A stretch of DNA of 64,000 nt from Desertivibrio insolitus (GCF_017355965.1 NZ_JAFIQW010000001.1:658987-722986), one strand, 5' to 3'. Positions 9,665-20,673 are shown, counted from the first letter of the stretch. Program-made: numbers and translations. The notes: generated from the letters alone by a model not told the origin.

Positions 9665-10637
9665 TGAACGACAGCTCCTTCTTGTTACCGAAGATTCCTT
9701 GCGGTCTGAAGATCACGAGGAGCATCAGCGCCACACCGACGATGATGAACCGGATCTGGCCCGCCTGGTCGGGAGTGAGGAACGAGACGATCCCCGACTC
9801 GACGAGCCCGACGATGATGCCGTTCGACAGCGACAGGACGACCCAGAAGATCATCGCGCCCACGATCGGGCCGAAGACCGTCGCGGCGCCGCCGAGCAGC
9901 AGCAGTGTGTAGATGAAGAACGTGAGCGCGGTGCCGTAGTTACCGGGCTGCACGGCGCGGGGCAGGATGAACACGAACCCGGCGAGACCACCGAGCACAC
10001 CACCCAGCACGAGCGACTGCATCTTGTAGGAGTACACGTTCTTGCCGAGGCTGCGCACGGCGTCCTCGTCCTCGCGGATGCCCTTGACGACACGGCCCCA
10101 CGGGCTGCGCATGAGCAGCCACACGAGCACGGTCGCGATCGCCACGAGCGTCCAGCCCACGATGCGCACCCACCAGCCGTCGGCCGTGTAGGTGAAGGGG
10201 CCGAACCCGTAGGTGCCCTCGGGGATTGGGTTCAGGGCGTAGAACCCGCCGGAGAACCCGCTGAGGCCCGAGGCGCCACCCGTCACCGGGGTGAGGCCCG
10301 TGGTGCTGACGACGTAGCGCACGATCTCGGCCGCGGCGATCGTCACGATCGCGAGGTAGTCGGCGCGCAGTCGCAGGGTCGGCAGACCCAGGATGAACGC
10401 GAACACGACGGACGCGAGGATCACCATGAGCAGCGCGGCCCACACCGGCCAGCCGAATCCGAGCGTCGCGATGGCGAAGGCGTACGCGCCGATCGCCATG
10501 AAGCCGGCCTGACCGAAGTTGAGCAGACCCGTGTAGCCGAAGTGCACGCTGATGCCGATGGCGGCGAGCGCGTACGCGGCGGTCGTGGGGCTCGCGATCT
10601 GAGAGATCGCGTTCCCGAGGATGGTTCCCCAATCCAT
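9657..10637 (-). CDS. livM: LivM-type ABC transporter permease
   Basis: A 326-residue permease with about nine hydrophobic segments and the LivM landmark GLPTLRLRADYLAIVTIAAAE. It forms the transmembrane channel with LivH. The ATG at 10637 was chosen because TAGGAGGG lies just upstream; that TAG is also the livH stop. The longer frame would run into livH. Confidence 0.92.
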   Translation of the reverse strand: MDWGTILGNAISQIASPTTAAYALAAIGISVHFGYTGLLNFGQAGFMAIGAYAFAIATLGFGWPVWAALLMVILASVVFAFILGLPTLRLRADYLAIVTIAAAEIVRYVVSTTGLTPVTGGASGLSGFSGGFYALNPIPEGTYGFGPFTYTADGWWVRIVGWTLVAIATVLVWLLMRSPWGRVVKGIREDEDAVRSLGKNVYSYKMQSLVLGGVLGGLAGFVFILPRAVQPGNYGTALTFFIYTLLLLGGAATVFGPIVGAMIFWVVLSLSNGIIVGLVESGIVSFLTPDQAGQIRFIIVGVALMLLVIFRPQGIFGNKKELSFSV

Positions 10638-10647
10638 GGCGGCCCTC

Positions 10648-13708
<3,061 letters not shown>

Positions 13709-13720
13709 CACTGCGTTCTC

Positions 13721-13756
13721 GGAGGGGGCTGATGCCGGGTGGCATCCGCCCCCTCC
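13721..13756 (+). terminator. guaB terminator hairpin
   Basis: A 16-bp stem (13721-13736 with 13741-13756, one mismatch) capped by GGGT, 12 bp after the guaB stop. Its apex carries GATGCC/GGCATC. There is no real T tract. Confidence 0.7.
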
Positions 13757-13963
13757 GCTGTTCCCGGCGGCAGCCGTCTTGGCGCCGGGCGCTCGCGCAA
13801 CCATGCATCGGATCGCCGAAGACGCTTGCGATCGCATGCCGGATACGCGATGGACTGCATCCTTGGGATAGCACCCGTCCTTCACACCCGCTCCGCGCAG
13901 GCGGCGTGCACAGAAGGGCGGCATAGGGCGGCACGACGAAGCACGTGACGGCAGCCTCGTGGT

Positions 13964-14953
13964 GTGACCGTGGCATTCGAGGAGCCGATCCTGCTCACCC
14001 GCACGCTGCGGCTTCGCGGAGTCGGAGATCACGCGTTGCGCCGCGCGTTGCACCGGGGTGAACTCGTGCGGCTGACGGCTGGCGCTTACACCAGCGGCGC
14101 CCGACGGTCGCTCCTCACGGCAGCCGAGCGGTACCGTCTCCGCTGCGTCGCTCACAGCTGCGCCTCCCGCAGCCCGGTCGTGCTCAGCCACCAGTCCGCT
14201 GCCGCGGTGCTCGGACTTCCGCTCGTCGCCGCGGACCTCTCGCAAGTGCATTACACGGTGCCACTAGCGGGCGGCACGAGAACGAGTGGTGGCGTGCGTC
14301 GGCATGCGAACTTGCTGCCACGAGATCACCTCGCCGAGATCGACGGCGTGTGTGTCACCTCCGTAGCCCGCACCCTTGCCGACCTGGCGGGCACTTCCTC
14401 CTTCCTCGTCGGCGTCGCCGCCGTCGACCAGGCGCTGAGGCTGAATCAGTGCTCGGTAGAGGACATCCGCCAGGCGGCACTCGAGCTCGGACGAACGCGG
14501 GGACGGCGAGCCAGGGAGAAGGTCCTCGCGTTCGCGACGCCCCTCGCCGAGTCGCCAGGCGAGAGCCTCAGCCGGGTTCGGATGGAGGAGCTCGGCTTCC
14601 CCCGTCCTGTGCTGCAACAGCGGTGGACGCTGGCTGATGGAACGGTCGCCTACACCGACTTCTGGTGGCCGGAGCACGGACTGATCGGAGAGTTCGATGG
14701 CGTCGCCAAGTACGTGCGCCATGATTACGCCGGACACCGCACCGCGGCCGATCTGGTCATGGCGGAGAAGCGCCGTGAGGACGCACTCCGCGCTCTGGGA
14801 CCGCGGGTGGTGCGCTGGGACTGGGCCACGGCACTCGATCGACCCGCCTTCTTCAGGCTTCTCTCCTCCGTCGGCCTGCCCTCGCCGGTCCCTCGCGCGA
14901 CGCTGTTCGAGGCGGCACTCGAACGCGGAACACGCAGCCGATCGAGTGCATGA
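13964..14953 (+). CDS. AbiEi-like/DUF559-like protein with PD-(D/E)XK nuclease fold (paralogue 1)
   Basis: A 329-residue protein. The N-terminal third has the winged-helix pattern of AbiEi-type antitoxins (LRRALHRGELVRLTAGAYTS). The C-terminal third looks like a Vsr/DUF559-type nuclease: Glu in GESLSR, Asp in TDFWWP, then GEFDGVAKY, and Lys/Arg in EKRREDALR. A paralogue with the same layout lies at 62240-63199. No AbiEii toxin or other defence gene is adjacent, so toxin-antitoxin function is unproven. The GTG start is the first in frame; the 200-bp leader shows no strong ribosome-binding site. It sits alone between guaB and livK, pointing at livK. Confidence 0.75.
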   Translation: MTVAFEEPILLTRTLRLRGVGDHALRRALHRGELVRLTAGAYTSGARRSLLTAAERYRLRCVAHSCASRSPVVLSHQSAAAVLGLPLVAADLSQVHYTVPLAGGTRTSGGVRRHANLLPRDHLAEIDGVCVTSVARTLADLAGTSSFLVGVAAVDQALRLNQCSVEDIRQAALELGRTRGRRAREKVLAFATPLAESPGESLSRVRMEELGFPRPVLQQRWTLADGTVAYTDFWWPEHGLIGEFDGVAKYVRHDYAGHRTAADLVMAEKRREDALRALGPRVVRWDWATALDRPAFFRLLSSVGLPSPVPRATLFEAALERGTRSRSSA

Positions 14954-14998
14954 TCAGCATTCGGCTGCATGGTCGCGCTGTGCGCCCTCAAAACGCGA

Positions 14999-15030
14999 CG
15001 AGGGGCCCGGCCGTCAGGCCGAGCCCCTCG
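14999..15030. terminator. bidirectional terminator between convergent genes
   Basis: An 8-bp outer stem (14999-15006 with 15023-15030) and an inner 5-bp stem (15008-15012 with 15017-15021), in the 91-bp gap between convergent genes. It can serve both. Confidence 0.6.
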
Positions 15031-15044
15031 CGTAGGAGTGCTGC

Positions 15045-16352
15045 TTACTCGTTGAGCGAGCCGAACTCCGCGTTCAGCGGCGTGTACTTGTTGTCCGCGC
15101 CGTACTGGTAGATACCGATGTAGGCCTCGGTCGGGTCACCGTTCTCGTCGAAGGTGATCGGGCCGGAGGGGCCGTCGTAGTCGATGTCCTCACCATTGGC
15201 GAGCAGGTCGAGGCAGGCCTGGAAGGTCTCGCACTTGGTGCCGTCCTTCGAGACCGACTCGAGGTTGTCGCGGATCGCCTTGGGCGAGTCGTCGTCGGCC
15301 TGAACCGCGGCGAGCGCCGAGAGGATGACGGCGTCGTAGGACTCGGCCGAGTAGCTGAAGTCCGTGAGCGACGGGTCGATCTCGAGCAGGCGGCTCTGGA
15401 ACTCCGCCGAAGCGAAGTTACCGGGCAGCGTGCCCTTGGCGCCCTCGAGGGTGCCGGGCTCGAACTCGTACGAGTTCGACAGGTTGCCGTCGACGAAGTA
15501 GACGGCGTTGCCCGGGAAGCCCTGAGTGTTGACGAGCTCGGGGATGATCGACGCAGTCTGGTCGAACGCGATGACCGCGATCGCCTCGGCGCCCGACGCC
15601 AGCACCTCGTCGACGATGCCCGCGAACTGGGTCTCGTTCTCGTTGAACGTGACGGCCGCGGTGACGGCGCCACCGGCGGCCTCGATGGCCTCCGTGGCGT
15701 TCTCAGTGAGACCGATGCCGTACGGGTCGTTGAGGTAGATGATGCCGACGTTGGCGAAGCCGTCACCGGTGATCAGGTTGCCGAGCACGCGGCCCTGCAG
15801 CACGTCCGACGGAGCGGTGCGCCAGTAGTAGCCGTCGTCGTCGTACTCGCTGAAGTCCGGCGAGGTGTTCGCCGGCGAGATCTGGACGATGCCGGCGCCG
15901 GTCACGGCGTCGATGAAGGTGAAGGACACACCCGACGAGGCGGCACCGACGATGACGTCGGTGTTGAGCCCGATGAGCTCCTCCGCCGAGAGGGTCGCGG
16001 TGTCGGTGGTGGTGTCACCGGAGTCGCGGTCGTTGTTCTCGACCGAGAACGGGAACGCGTCGCCCGCGGCCTCGATGTCGGCGATGGCCAGGTCGACACC
16101 GGCGAACTCGGGCGGTCCGAGGAACTCGAGGGATCCGGTCTGCGGCAGGATCGTGCCGACCGAGAAGACCCCGTCGGCAGGACGGTCGGCGGCGGGCGAC
16201 GACGTCTCCTCGTTGCCACTACCGGTCTCGCTGCCACCGTTGCCGCTGGCACACGAGGCCAGCAGCAGCACACCGGCGCCGAAAGCGAGCGCCTTGAGTC
16301 CGGTGGAGACAGCCTTCGAGCGTGAGGCCGAAGCCCTCACGAATGCGCTCAT
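15045..16352 (-). CDS. livK: LivK-type substrate-binding lipoprotein
   Basis: A 435-residue extracytoplasmic binding protein of the Leu/Ile/Val-amide receptor family. It has a lipoprotein signal ending LLLASC, so Cys is probably lipidated and anchored. A Gly/Ser/Glu-rich linker (SGNGGSETGSGNEE) follows, then the two-lobed periplasmic-binding fold (VGTILPQTGSLEFLG, VIVGAASSGVSFTF, NDPYGIG). It is the probable receptor for livHMGF although guaB and one other gene separate them. The ATG at 16352 was preferred to the one 4 codons upstream because AGGAG lies 4 nt before it. Leucine, amides or urea are all possible ligands. Confidence 0.9.
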   Translation of the reverse strand: MSAFVRASASRSKAVSTGLKALAFGAGVLLLASCASGNGGSETGSGNEETSSPAADRPADGVFSVGTILPQTGSLEFLGPPEFAGVDLAIADIEAAGDAFPFSVENNDRDSGDTTTDTATLSAEELIGLNTDVIVGAASSGVSFTFIDAVTGAGIVQISPANTSPDFSEYDDDGYYWRTAPSDVLQGRVLGNLITGDGFANVGIIYLNDPYGIGLTENATEAIEAAGGAVTAAVTFNENETQFAGIVDEVLASGAEAIAVIAFDQTASIIPELVNTQGFPGNAVYFVDGNLSNSYEFEPGTLEGAKGTLPGNFASAEFQSRLLEIDPSLTDFSYSAESYDAVILSALAAVQADDDSPKAIRDNLESVSKDGTKCETFQACLDLLANGEDIDYDGPSGPITFDENGDPTEAYIGIYQYGADNKYTPLNAEFGSLNE

Positions 16353-16433
16353 GTTGCTCCTCATGATGAATGTGAAAGGACAGCGGTGCTAGGCACTGCC
16401 GTCCCGTCAAGATACGGACGCATCCGAACTCGC

Positions 16434-16462
16434 ACAATACAAACCTGTTACAGGCATGTAAC
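16434..16462 (-). promoter_or_regulatory. livK promoter overlapping an inverted repeat
   Basis: On the minus strand GTTACA (16462-16457) and TATTGT (16439-16434) are spaced 17 bp, a plausible -35/-10 pair 80 bp before the livK ATG. The -35 forms the left arm of a perfect repeat GTTACA-N4-TGTAAC (16447-16462). Read as GTTAC-N6-GTAAC it resembles actinobacterial GlnR half-sites; another GTAAC lies 11 bp upstream (16474-16478). Nitrogen control is therefore a hypothesis. Confidence 0.5.
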
Positions 16463-16816
16463 ACGGCTTAATCGTTACTTTCCGTGATCTGAACGGTCGC
16501 GCCGTAACGGAATACGCACCAGAAGACGCGCTGACCTGCGGAAAGCGTCGTTCTCAGGCACTGCGAAGGGGCCGAACGGATGCCTCAGCAGTGGGAGCGC
16601 GCCCATAGGCGCCGATTGCGGCTGATTGCGGCCCGCTCGAACTGACGCTTTGCGGCGCAGCGGACAGGCGGGCGCACGCCGTGCCTTGAGGTGACCGATC
16701 AGCCGCGCACACGCCCCCGGTAAGCACGCAAGAGCAGGAGGCGAGGAGACGCGCGATCAAGCGCGAAGACGCCCCCCGGTAAGCACACAAGCGCGACCCG
16801 CGAGGGGGCGCACCGC
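16463..16816. other. 354-bp intergenic region with short direct repeats
   Basis: No convincing gene is present. It holds GATTGCGGC twice (16614-16622, 16624-16632) and a pair of roughly 58-bp degenerate repeats listed separately. It lies downstream of rarD and upstream of the livK promoter. Confidence 0.6.
16691..16795. repeat. two degenerate 58-bp direct repeats downstream of rarD
   Basis: The core CGCCCCC(C)GGTAAGCACRCAAG occurs at 16712-16732 and 16770-16791, with weaker similarity (GATCA, GCGC) on the left. It lies within 30-125 bp of the rarD stop. It is of the same kind as the arrays beside groES, rplQ and tuf, but its sequence is different. Confidence 0.6.
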
Positions 16817-17758
16817 TCAGGCGGGCTCGAGCGCCTCCCGGCGGGGTGCGCGGTTCGCCGCGAACATGTCCACGGTCAGCACGACGAGGGCGACCCACAC
16901 GATGGAGAAGCCGATCCACCGCGACACGGGCATCGCCTCATGCAGGATCAGCACCCCGAACAGGAACTGCAGGAGCGGCGCGATGTACTGCGTCAGGCCC
17001 ATCACGGTGAGCGGCAGCCGACGGGCGCCGGCGGCGAACAACAGCAGCGGGACCGCCGTGATGACCCCGGATGCCGCGAGCAGCAGCGCGTGACCCGTAC
17101 CCTCCGACGCGAACGTCACCGCCCCCATCGTGCCGAGCACCGCGAGTTGGGCCGCCGCAACCGGAGTGAGCCACGCGGTCTCGAGCGCGAGGCCGGTGAC
17201 GGCGTCGACCCGCCCGCCGACGAGCTTCTTGACGAGGCCGTAGGTCGCGAACGAGACGGCGAGGGTTAGCGCCATCCACGGGAAGACGCCGTAGCCGACC
17301 GCGATCACGAGCACCGCGACGACGCTGAGGCCGACCGCGGCCCACTGCGCGGGGCGCAGGCGCTCGCGAAGCACGACGACGCCGAGCAGCACGGTGAGGA
17401 TCGGGTTGATGAAGTAGCCGAGCGCGCCCTCGACGACGTGGCCGGTCGTCGTCGCGTAGACGTAGACGGTCCAGTTGGCGTAGATGCACGCGGCGGCGAG
17501 GCCCATCAGCAGCACGGTGCGCGGCGAGCGCAGCAGCTGGCCCATGCGGCGCCACGTTCGCGTGACGGTCAACAGCAGCGCGCAGAAGACGAGCGAGAAG
17601 AGGATGCGCCAGCCGACGATCTCGAACGGACCCGCCGGCGCGAGCAGGAAGAAGTAGACGGGCAGCACGCCCCAGAGCCCGTAGGCGCCGAGCGAGTAGC
17701 CGAGCCCGGCGCGGAACGTGCCGGCCTCCTCCCGGACGGATGATTCAGTGGGAGGCAC
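16817..17758 (-). CDS. rarD: EamA/RarD family transporter
   Basis: A 313-residue membrane protein with ten hydrophobic helices in two EamA repeats. The RarD signature is clear: SLGAYGLWGVLPVYFFLL at the start, NWTVYVYATTTGHVVEGALGYFINP in the middle (split here: NWTVYVYATTTGHV and EGALGYFINP), and LTQYIAPLLQFLFGVLI near the end. It probably exports or imports small metabolites; the substrate is unknown. The GTG start has TAAACT exactly 6 nt upstream, so translation is probably leaderless. Confidence 0.9.
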   Translation of the reverse strand: MPPTESSVREEAGTFRAGLGYSLGAYGLWGVLPVYFFLLAPAGPFEIVGWRILFSLVFCALLLTVTRTWRRMGQLLRSPRTVLLMGLAAACIYANWTVYVYATTTGHVVEGALGYFINPILTVLLGVVVLRERLRPAQWAAVGLSVVAVLVIAVGYGVFPWMALTLAVSFATYGLVKKLVGGRVDAVTGLALETAWLTPVAAAQLAVLGTMGAVTFASEGTGHALLLAASGVITAVPLLLFAAGARRLPLTVMGLTQYIAPLLQFLFGVLILHEAMPVSRWIGFSIVWVALVVLTVDMFAANRAPRREALEPA

Positions 17759-17764
17759 CGGAGC

Positions 17765-17770
17765 AGTTTA
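17765..17770 (-). promoter_or_regulatory. -10 box of rarD (leaderless)
   Basis: TAAACT on the minus strand, 6 nt before the GTG at 17758. It is the same hexamer and spacing as at the DUF3817 gene. Confidence 0.5.
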
Positions 17771-17877
17771 GTTCCGCACGGATGTCTCGGCGTGGGGCCA
17801 GTGCGGAAGAGGTGGCCTCGGCGACCTGACGCGCGCCTCGAAAATGACGCTGCTGCGCCGCGGCCCCCAGGGTCACG

Positions 17878-18066
17878 GATCGGGGCAGCAGAGGTCGGGG
17901 GAACGACGAAGGACGGGAAGCGGTCAACAGGTCGCGGCAGCAGGCGCCCGGAGACGACGGGGCGGCGGCGCGGCCGACAGGTCGCGGCAGCAGGCGTCGC
18001 GAAAACGACGAGGGCCACGGCACGGCCGACAAGGCGCGGCAACACGCGCCGCGGAAACGACGAAGG
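17878..18066. repeat. degenerate 50-52-bp tandem array downstream of groES
   Basis: Two clear units (17929-17978, 17979-18030) share GGTCGCGGCAGCAGGCG and CGGCCGAC. A weaker unit precedes them (about 17878-17928), and a last one (from 18031) runs into the groES terminator. Each unit holds an AACGACGAAGG-like string resembling the tail of that terminator. No reading frame runs through it convincingly. With it, the 342-bp gap between rarD and groES (17759-18100) is accounted for. Confidence 0.7.
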
Positions 18067-18088
18067 CCCGGGCGAACCCGGGCCTTCG
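18061..18088 (-). terminator. groES terminator hairpin
   Basis: A perfect 12-bp stem (18061-18072 with 18077-18088) and CGAA loop, 12 bp past the groES stop. Read on the minus strand it continues TCGTTTCC, a weak U tract. Confidence 0.8.
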
Positions 18089-18100
18089 TGGGAAGAATCG

Positions 18101-18397
18101 TCAGCGGACGACGACCGCGAGCACGTCGCGGGCCGAGAGGACGAGGAAGTCCTCGCCGCCGTACTTGACCTCGGTTCCGCCGTACTTCGAGTAGATGACC
18201 TTGTCGCCCACGGCGACGTCGAGCGGAACGCGGTTGCCGTTGTCGTCGATGCGGCCGGGGCCCACGGCGACGACCTCACCCTCCTGGGGCTTCTCCTTGG
18301 CGGTGTCGGGGATGACCAGGCCCGAGGCGGTGGTCTGCTCTGCCTCGACCTGCTTGATGACGATGCGATCCTCGAGCGGCTTGATGGAGACCGACAC
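18101..18397 (-). CDS. groES: co-chaperonin GroES (Cpn10)
   Basis: A 98-residue heptameric cap for GroEL, cytosolic. It has the family start [13 protein letters not shown], the mobile loop ([19 protein letters not shown], about 18-36), and the conserved [20 protein letters not shown] region. The start is GTG. No groEL follows; a hairpin ends the gene directly, so it is transcribed alone. Two CIRCE operators overlap and follow its promoter, so HrcA repression and heat induction are expected. Confidence 0.96.
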   Translation of the reverse strand: MSVSIKPLEDRIVIKQVEAEQTTASGLVIPDTAKEKPQEGEVVAVGPGRIDDNGNRVPLDVAVGDKVIYSKYGGTEVKYGGEDFLVLSARDVLAVVVR

Positions 18398-18434
18398 GGT
18401 TGACCTCTTCTTTCTAGGGAACGTAGAAGTTTCG

Positions 18435-18461
18435 CTGGCAGGCTCGCCTTACGAGTGCCAG
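18435..18461. promoter_or_regulatory. second, imperfect CIRCE element
   Basis: CTGGCAGGC-N9-GAGTGCCAG. One arm is perfect against the CIRCE at 18480-18506 and the other has two mismatches. It lies just downstream of the groES -10, so a bound HrcA could block clearance. Confidence 0.65.
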
Positions 18462-18465
18462 AACA

Positions 18466-18494
18466 ACTGTATTGAATGCCTGGCACTCGTGCAA
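18466..18494 (-). promoter_or_regulatory. groES promoter
   Basis: On the minus strand TTGCAC (18494-18489) and TACAGT (18471-18466) are separated by 17 bp, a good sigma-A-type promoter lying between and within the two CIRCE elements. Confidence 0.65.
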
Positions 18495-18506
18495 CGCGAG
18501 TGCCAG
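18480..18506. promoter_or_regulatory. CIRCE operator (HrcA site)
   Basis: A perfect CTGGCACTC-N9-GAGTGCCAG inverted repeat with the canonical 9-nt spacer. It overlaps the groES -35 and ends 5 bp before the -10 box of the divergent methyltransferase gene, so both directions could be repressed by HrcA. Confidence 0.9.
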
Positions 18507-18510
18507 TCGC

Positions 18511-18516
18511 TAGGGT
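18511..18516 (+). promoter_or_regulatory. -10 box of the methyltransferase gene (leaderless)
   Basis: TAGGGT on the plus strand, 6 nt before the GTG at 18523 and 5 bp from the CIRCE element. Confidence 0.45.
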
Positions 18517-18522
18517 GGCGAA

Positions 18523-19722
18523 GTGCAGCCGGACGAACTTCGTGAGCTCCTCACTCCCGAGGGGCTGAGGCTGCTCGACTCGCTGCCGCCCTACGAGTCG
18601 AAGACCGACGTCGTGCGGATGGTCTCCTCGCTCCGCGCCGCCGGGCACTCCCCCGCCCTCGTCGCCGCCGTGCTCGCGCAGTCGAAGCTCCGAGGCCGCG
18701 CCCGGGCCAAGTTCGGAGAGTTCGCGAGCCGGATGCTGTTCACCGAGGCCGGCCTCGAGCAGGCGACGCGCCTGCCGGTCGCCGCGCAGCACGCCGGCCG
18801 CTTCCGGAGCGCGGGAGCGGTGCGGGTCGCCGACCTCGGCTGCGGCATCGGCGGCGACGCGCTCGCGTTCGCGTCGCTCGACCTCGCGGTCACGGCGGTC
18901 GAGCGCGACGAGGTGACCGCCGCCATCGCCGCCTACAACCTCGCCCCCTTCGACACCGTCGAGGTACTCCAGGCCGACGTCACCCAGGTCGACCTCGCCG
19001 GCACGGATGCCGCGTGGCTCGACCCTGCCCGGCGCACGACCGACCGCGGAGCGACGACCGCCCGCTCCTGGGACCCCGCCGACTGGAGCCCCTCCCTCGA
19101 CTTCGTCTTCGGCCTGGCCGAACGGATGCCGGTGGGCGTCAAGCTCGGCCCCGGCGTCGACCGCGACGTCGTGCCGCCGAATGCCGAGGCGCAGTGGATC
19201 TCGGCCGGACGAGAGGTCGTGGAGCTCGTGCTCTGGTTCGGCGAGCTCGCACGCCCTGGCATCCGTCGCTCCGCCCTGCTCGTGGGCAACGACGGCACCC
19301 ACGAGCTGACCGCGGCGGGCGACAGCGACGATGCTCCCGTGCGGGAGCTCGGCGCGTACCTGTACGAGCCCGACGGGTCCGTGATCCGCGCGCGACTCAT
19401 CGGCGACCTCGCCCGCGCGCTCGACGCCGGCATGGTCAGCGAGCAGATCGCCTATCTGACCGCGGATGCCGCGGTCGAGACACCGTTCGCGTCGTGCTTC
19501 GCGATCGACGCGGTGCTGCCGCTCGACGAGCGGGCGATCCGGCGCGAGCTGGCGGCCCGGGGCATCGGCACGCTCGAGATCAAGAAGCGCGGCGTCGACG
19601 TCGACCCGGCGCAGTTCCGCAAGCGGCTGTCGCTGCGCGGGCGCGGTGAGGCCACGCTCGCGCTGACCCGGCTGGGTGAGCGCCGCGTCGCGCTGCTCAC
19701 CCAGCGGGTGCGCTTCAGCTGA
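18523..19722 (+). CDS. class I SAM-dependent methyltransferase with THUMP-like C-terminus
   Basis: A 399-residue protein of the actinobacterial THUMP-like methyltransferase family. An N-terminal helical part (about 1-90) precedes the SAM-binding fold, with motif I DLGCGIGGDALAF near 103-115, acidic loop VERDE and WLDPARR near 165. The C-terminal part (EIKKRGVDVDPAQFRKRL) is THUMP-like, hinting at RNA as substrate; this is inference. It is divergent from groES and ends in an 8-bp overlap with the convergent DUF4190 gene. The GTG start is supported by TAGGGT 6 nt upstream. Confidence 0.8.
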   Translation: MQPDELRELLTPEGLRLLDSLPPYESKTDVVRMVSSLRAAGHSPALVAAVLAQSKLRGRARAKFGEFASRMLFTEAGLEQATRLPVAAQHAGRFRSAGAVRVADLGCGIGGDALAFASLDLAVTAVERDEVTAAIAAYNLAPFDTVEVLQADVTQVDLAGTDAAWLDPARRTTDRGATTARSWDPADWSPSLDFVFGLAERMPVGVKLGPGVDRDVVPPNAEAQWISAGREVVELVLWFGELARPGIRRSALLVGNDGTHELTAAGDSDDAPVRELGAYLYEPDGSVIRARLIGDLARALDAGMVSEQIAYLTADAAVETPFASCFAIDAVLPLDERAIRRELAARGIGTLEIKKRGVDVDPAQFRKRLSLRGRGEATLALTRLGERRVALLTQRVRFS

Positions 19723-20170
19723 AGCCCTCGCCGCTGAGGAAGATGAACGGCAGGAACGCCGCCGTGCCCGCGATCGCGAAGATCGCGATGAAGAAGACGA
19801 TGAACAGCACGGTGAGCCCGACACCGACCCAGCCAGCGATGATGCCCGTGAGCCAGTAGCCGCGGGCGTGCGGCTCCCGCGTGCGTGCCATGTAGCCCGT
19901 GATGAGACCGGCGATCGAGGCGAAGATGCCGATGCCGACGCTCATGAGCAGGAAGCCCGCGATCGAGAGCACCATCGACGTGATCGACAGCGTCGACGGC
20001 GGCGTCACGACGACGGGCCGGCCGTAGGCGTCGTAGAGCTGCGACGGCGGAACGGGCGGACCGTGCACGGCACCGGGCGGCGGAGGCACGGCGCCCGGAC
20101 GCTCGTAGCCGGGGCCGGGCTGCTGCCCACCGAACTGGCCGGGCGCGCCCTGGGGCGGCTGATCTGACAT
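19715..20170 (-). CDS. DUF4190 domain membrane protein (151 aa)
   Basis: A Pro/Gly/Gln-rich cytosolic N-terminus of about 60 residues (PPPPGAVHGPPVPPSQLY) leads to a DUF4190 domain with two or three membrane helices (SMVLSIAGFLLMSVGIGIF, GIIAGWVGVGLTVLFIVFF). The function is unknown. A GAGGAAAGG sequence precedes the ATG. The next gene downstream on the same strand, tsaD's side neighbour at 20268, encodes a second DUF4190 protein, so this is a small tandem family. Confidence 0.8.
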   Translation of the reverse strand: MSDQPPQGAPGQFGGQQPGPGYERPGAVPPPPGAVHGPPVPPSQLYDAYGRPVVVTPPSTLSITSMVLSIAGFLLMSVGIGIFASIAGLITGYMARTREPHARGYWLTGIIAGWVGVGLTVLFIVFFIAIFAIAGTAAFLPFIFLSGEGFS

Positions 20171-20222
20171 CCGTTGCCTTTCCTCACGGTCGCGGTCAGC
20201 GTACAGGGGCCGGGAGACACAG

Positions 20223-20256
20223 CGAAGGGCGGCCCGGGGACCCGGACCGCCCTTCG
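20223..20256 (-). terminator. terminator between two DUF4190 genes
   Basis: A perfect 10-bp stem (20223-20232 with 20247-20256) with extra GC pairing inside, 12 bp past the stop of the upstream DUF4190 gene. Confidence 0.7.
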
Positions 20257-20267
20257 GTGAACGTGGA

Positions 20268-20597
20268 TCAGAATCCGCCGGTCGACGCTCCGCCGACGCT
20301 GATCGCGGCGACGATCGCCAGGATCAGCAGGATGAGCACGATCACGTTGATCGCGATGCCGACGTAGCCCGTGATGAGGGCGGTGAGCCAGAACGGCTTG
20401 GCGGCGGTCTCGCGGCGCTGACCCATGTGGCCGAGCACGACGGCGCCGATCGAGAACAGGAGGCCCCAGCCGAAGAAGCCGGTGAGCACACCGAGGATGC
20501 CGAGCGACATTCCGATGATGCTCAGGGTCTTGCTCTGCTGCGGGGCGGGGCTGCCGTAGTTGCCGGCAGGGTAGGAGGCGGGCGGCTGCTCGCTCAT
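20268..20597 (-). CDS. DUF4190 domain membrane protein (109 aa)
   Basis: A 109-residue protein with a short Pro/Gln-rich N-terminus (EQPPASYPAGNYGSPAPQQ) and two membrane helices (SLGILGVLTGFFGWGLLF and NVIVLILLILAIVAAI) around the motif GHMGQRRETAAKPFW. It is a smaller paralogue of the protein at 19715-20170. ATG 20597 was preferred over upstream in-frame codons because of a GAGAGGA site; the function is unknown. Confidence 0.75.
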   Translation of the reverse strand: MSEQPPASYPAGNYGSPAPQQSKTLSIIGMSLGILGVLTGFFGWGLLFSIGAVVLGHMGQRRETAAKPFWLTALITGYVGIAINVIVLILLILAIVAAISVGGASTGGF

Positions 20598-20673
20598 GTG
20601 GGTTCCTCTCGTGGTGGTGGTTCTTCCCACGATTGCAGGCCGTGACACGCCGCGCAACGCGACGGGCCGCGGG

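Noticed and set aside
17569-19824. 751-codon minus-strand frame running through the groES array.
   Set aside because: It crosses groES, the array and the methyltransferase on the wrong strand; it arises from the absence of stops in GC-rich DNA.
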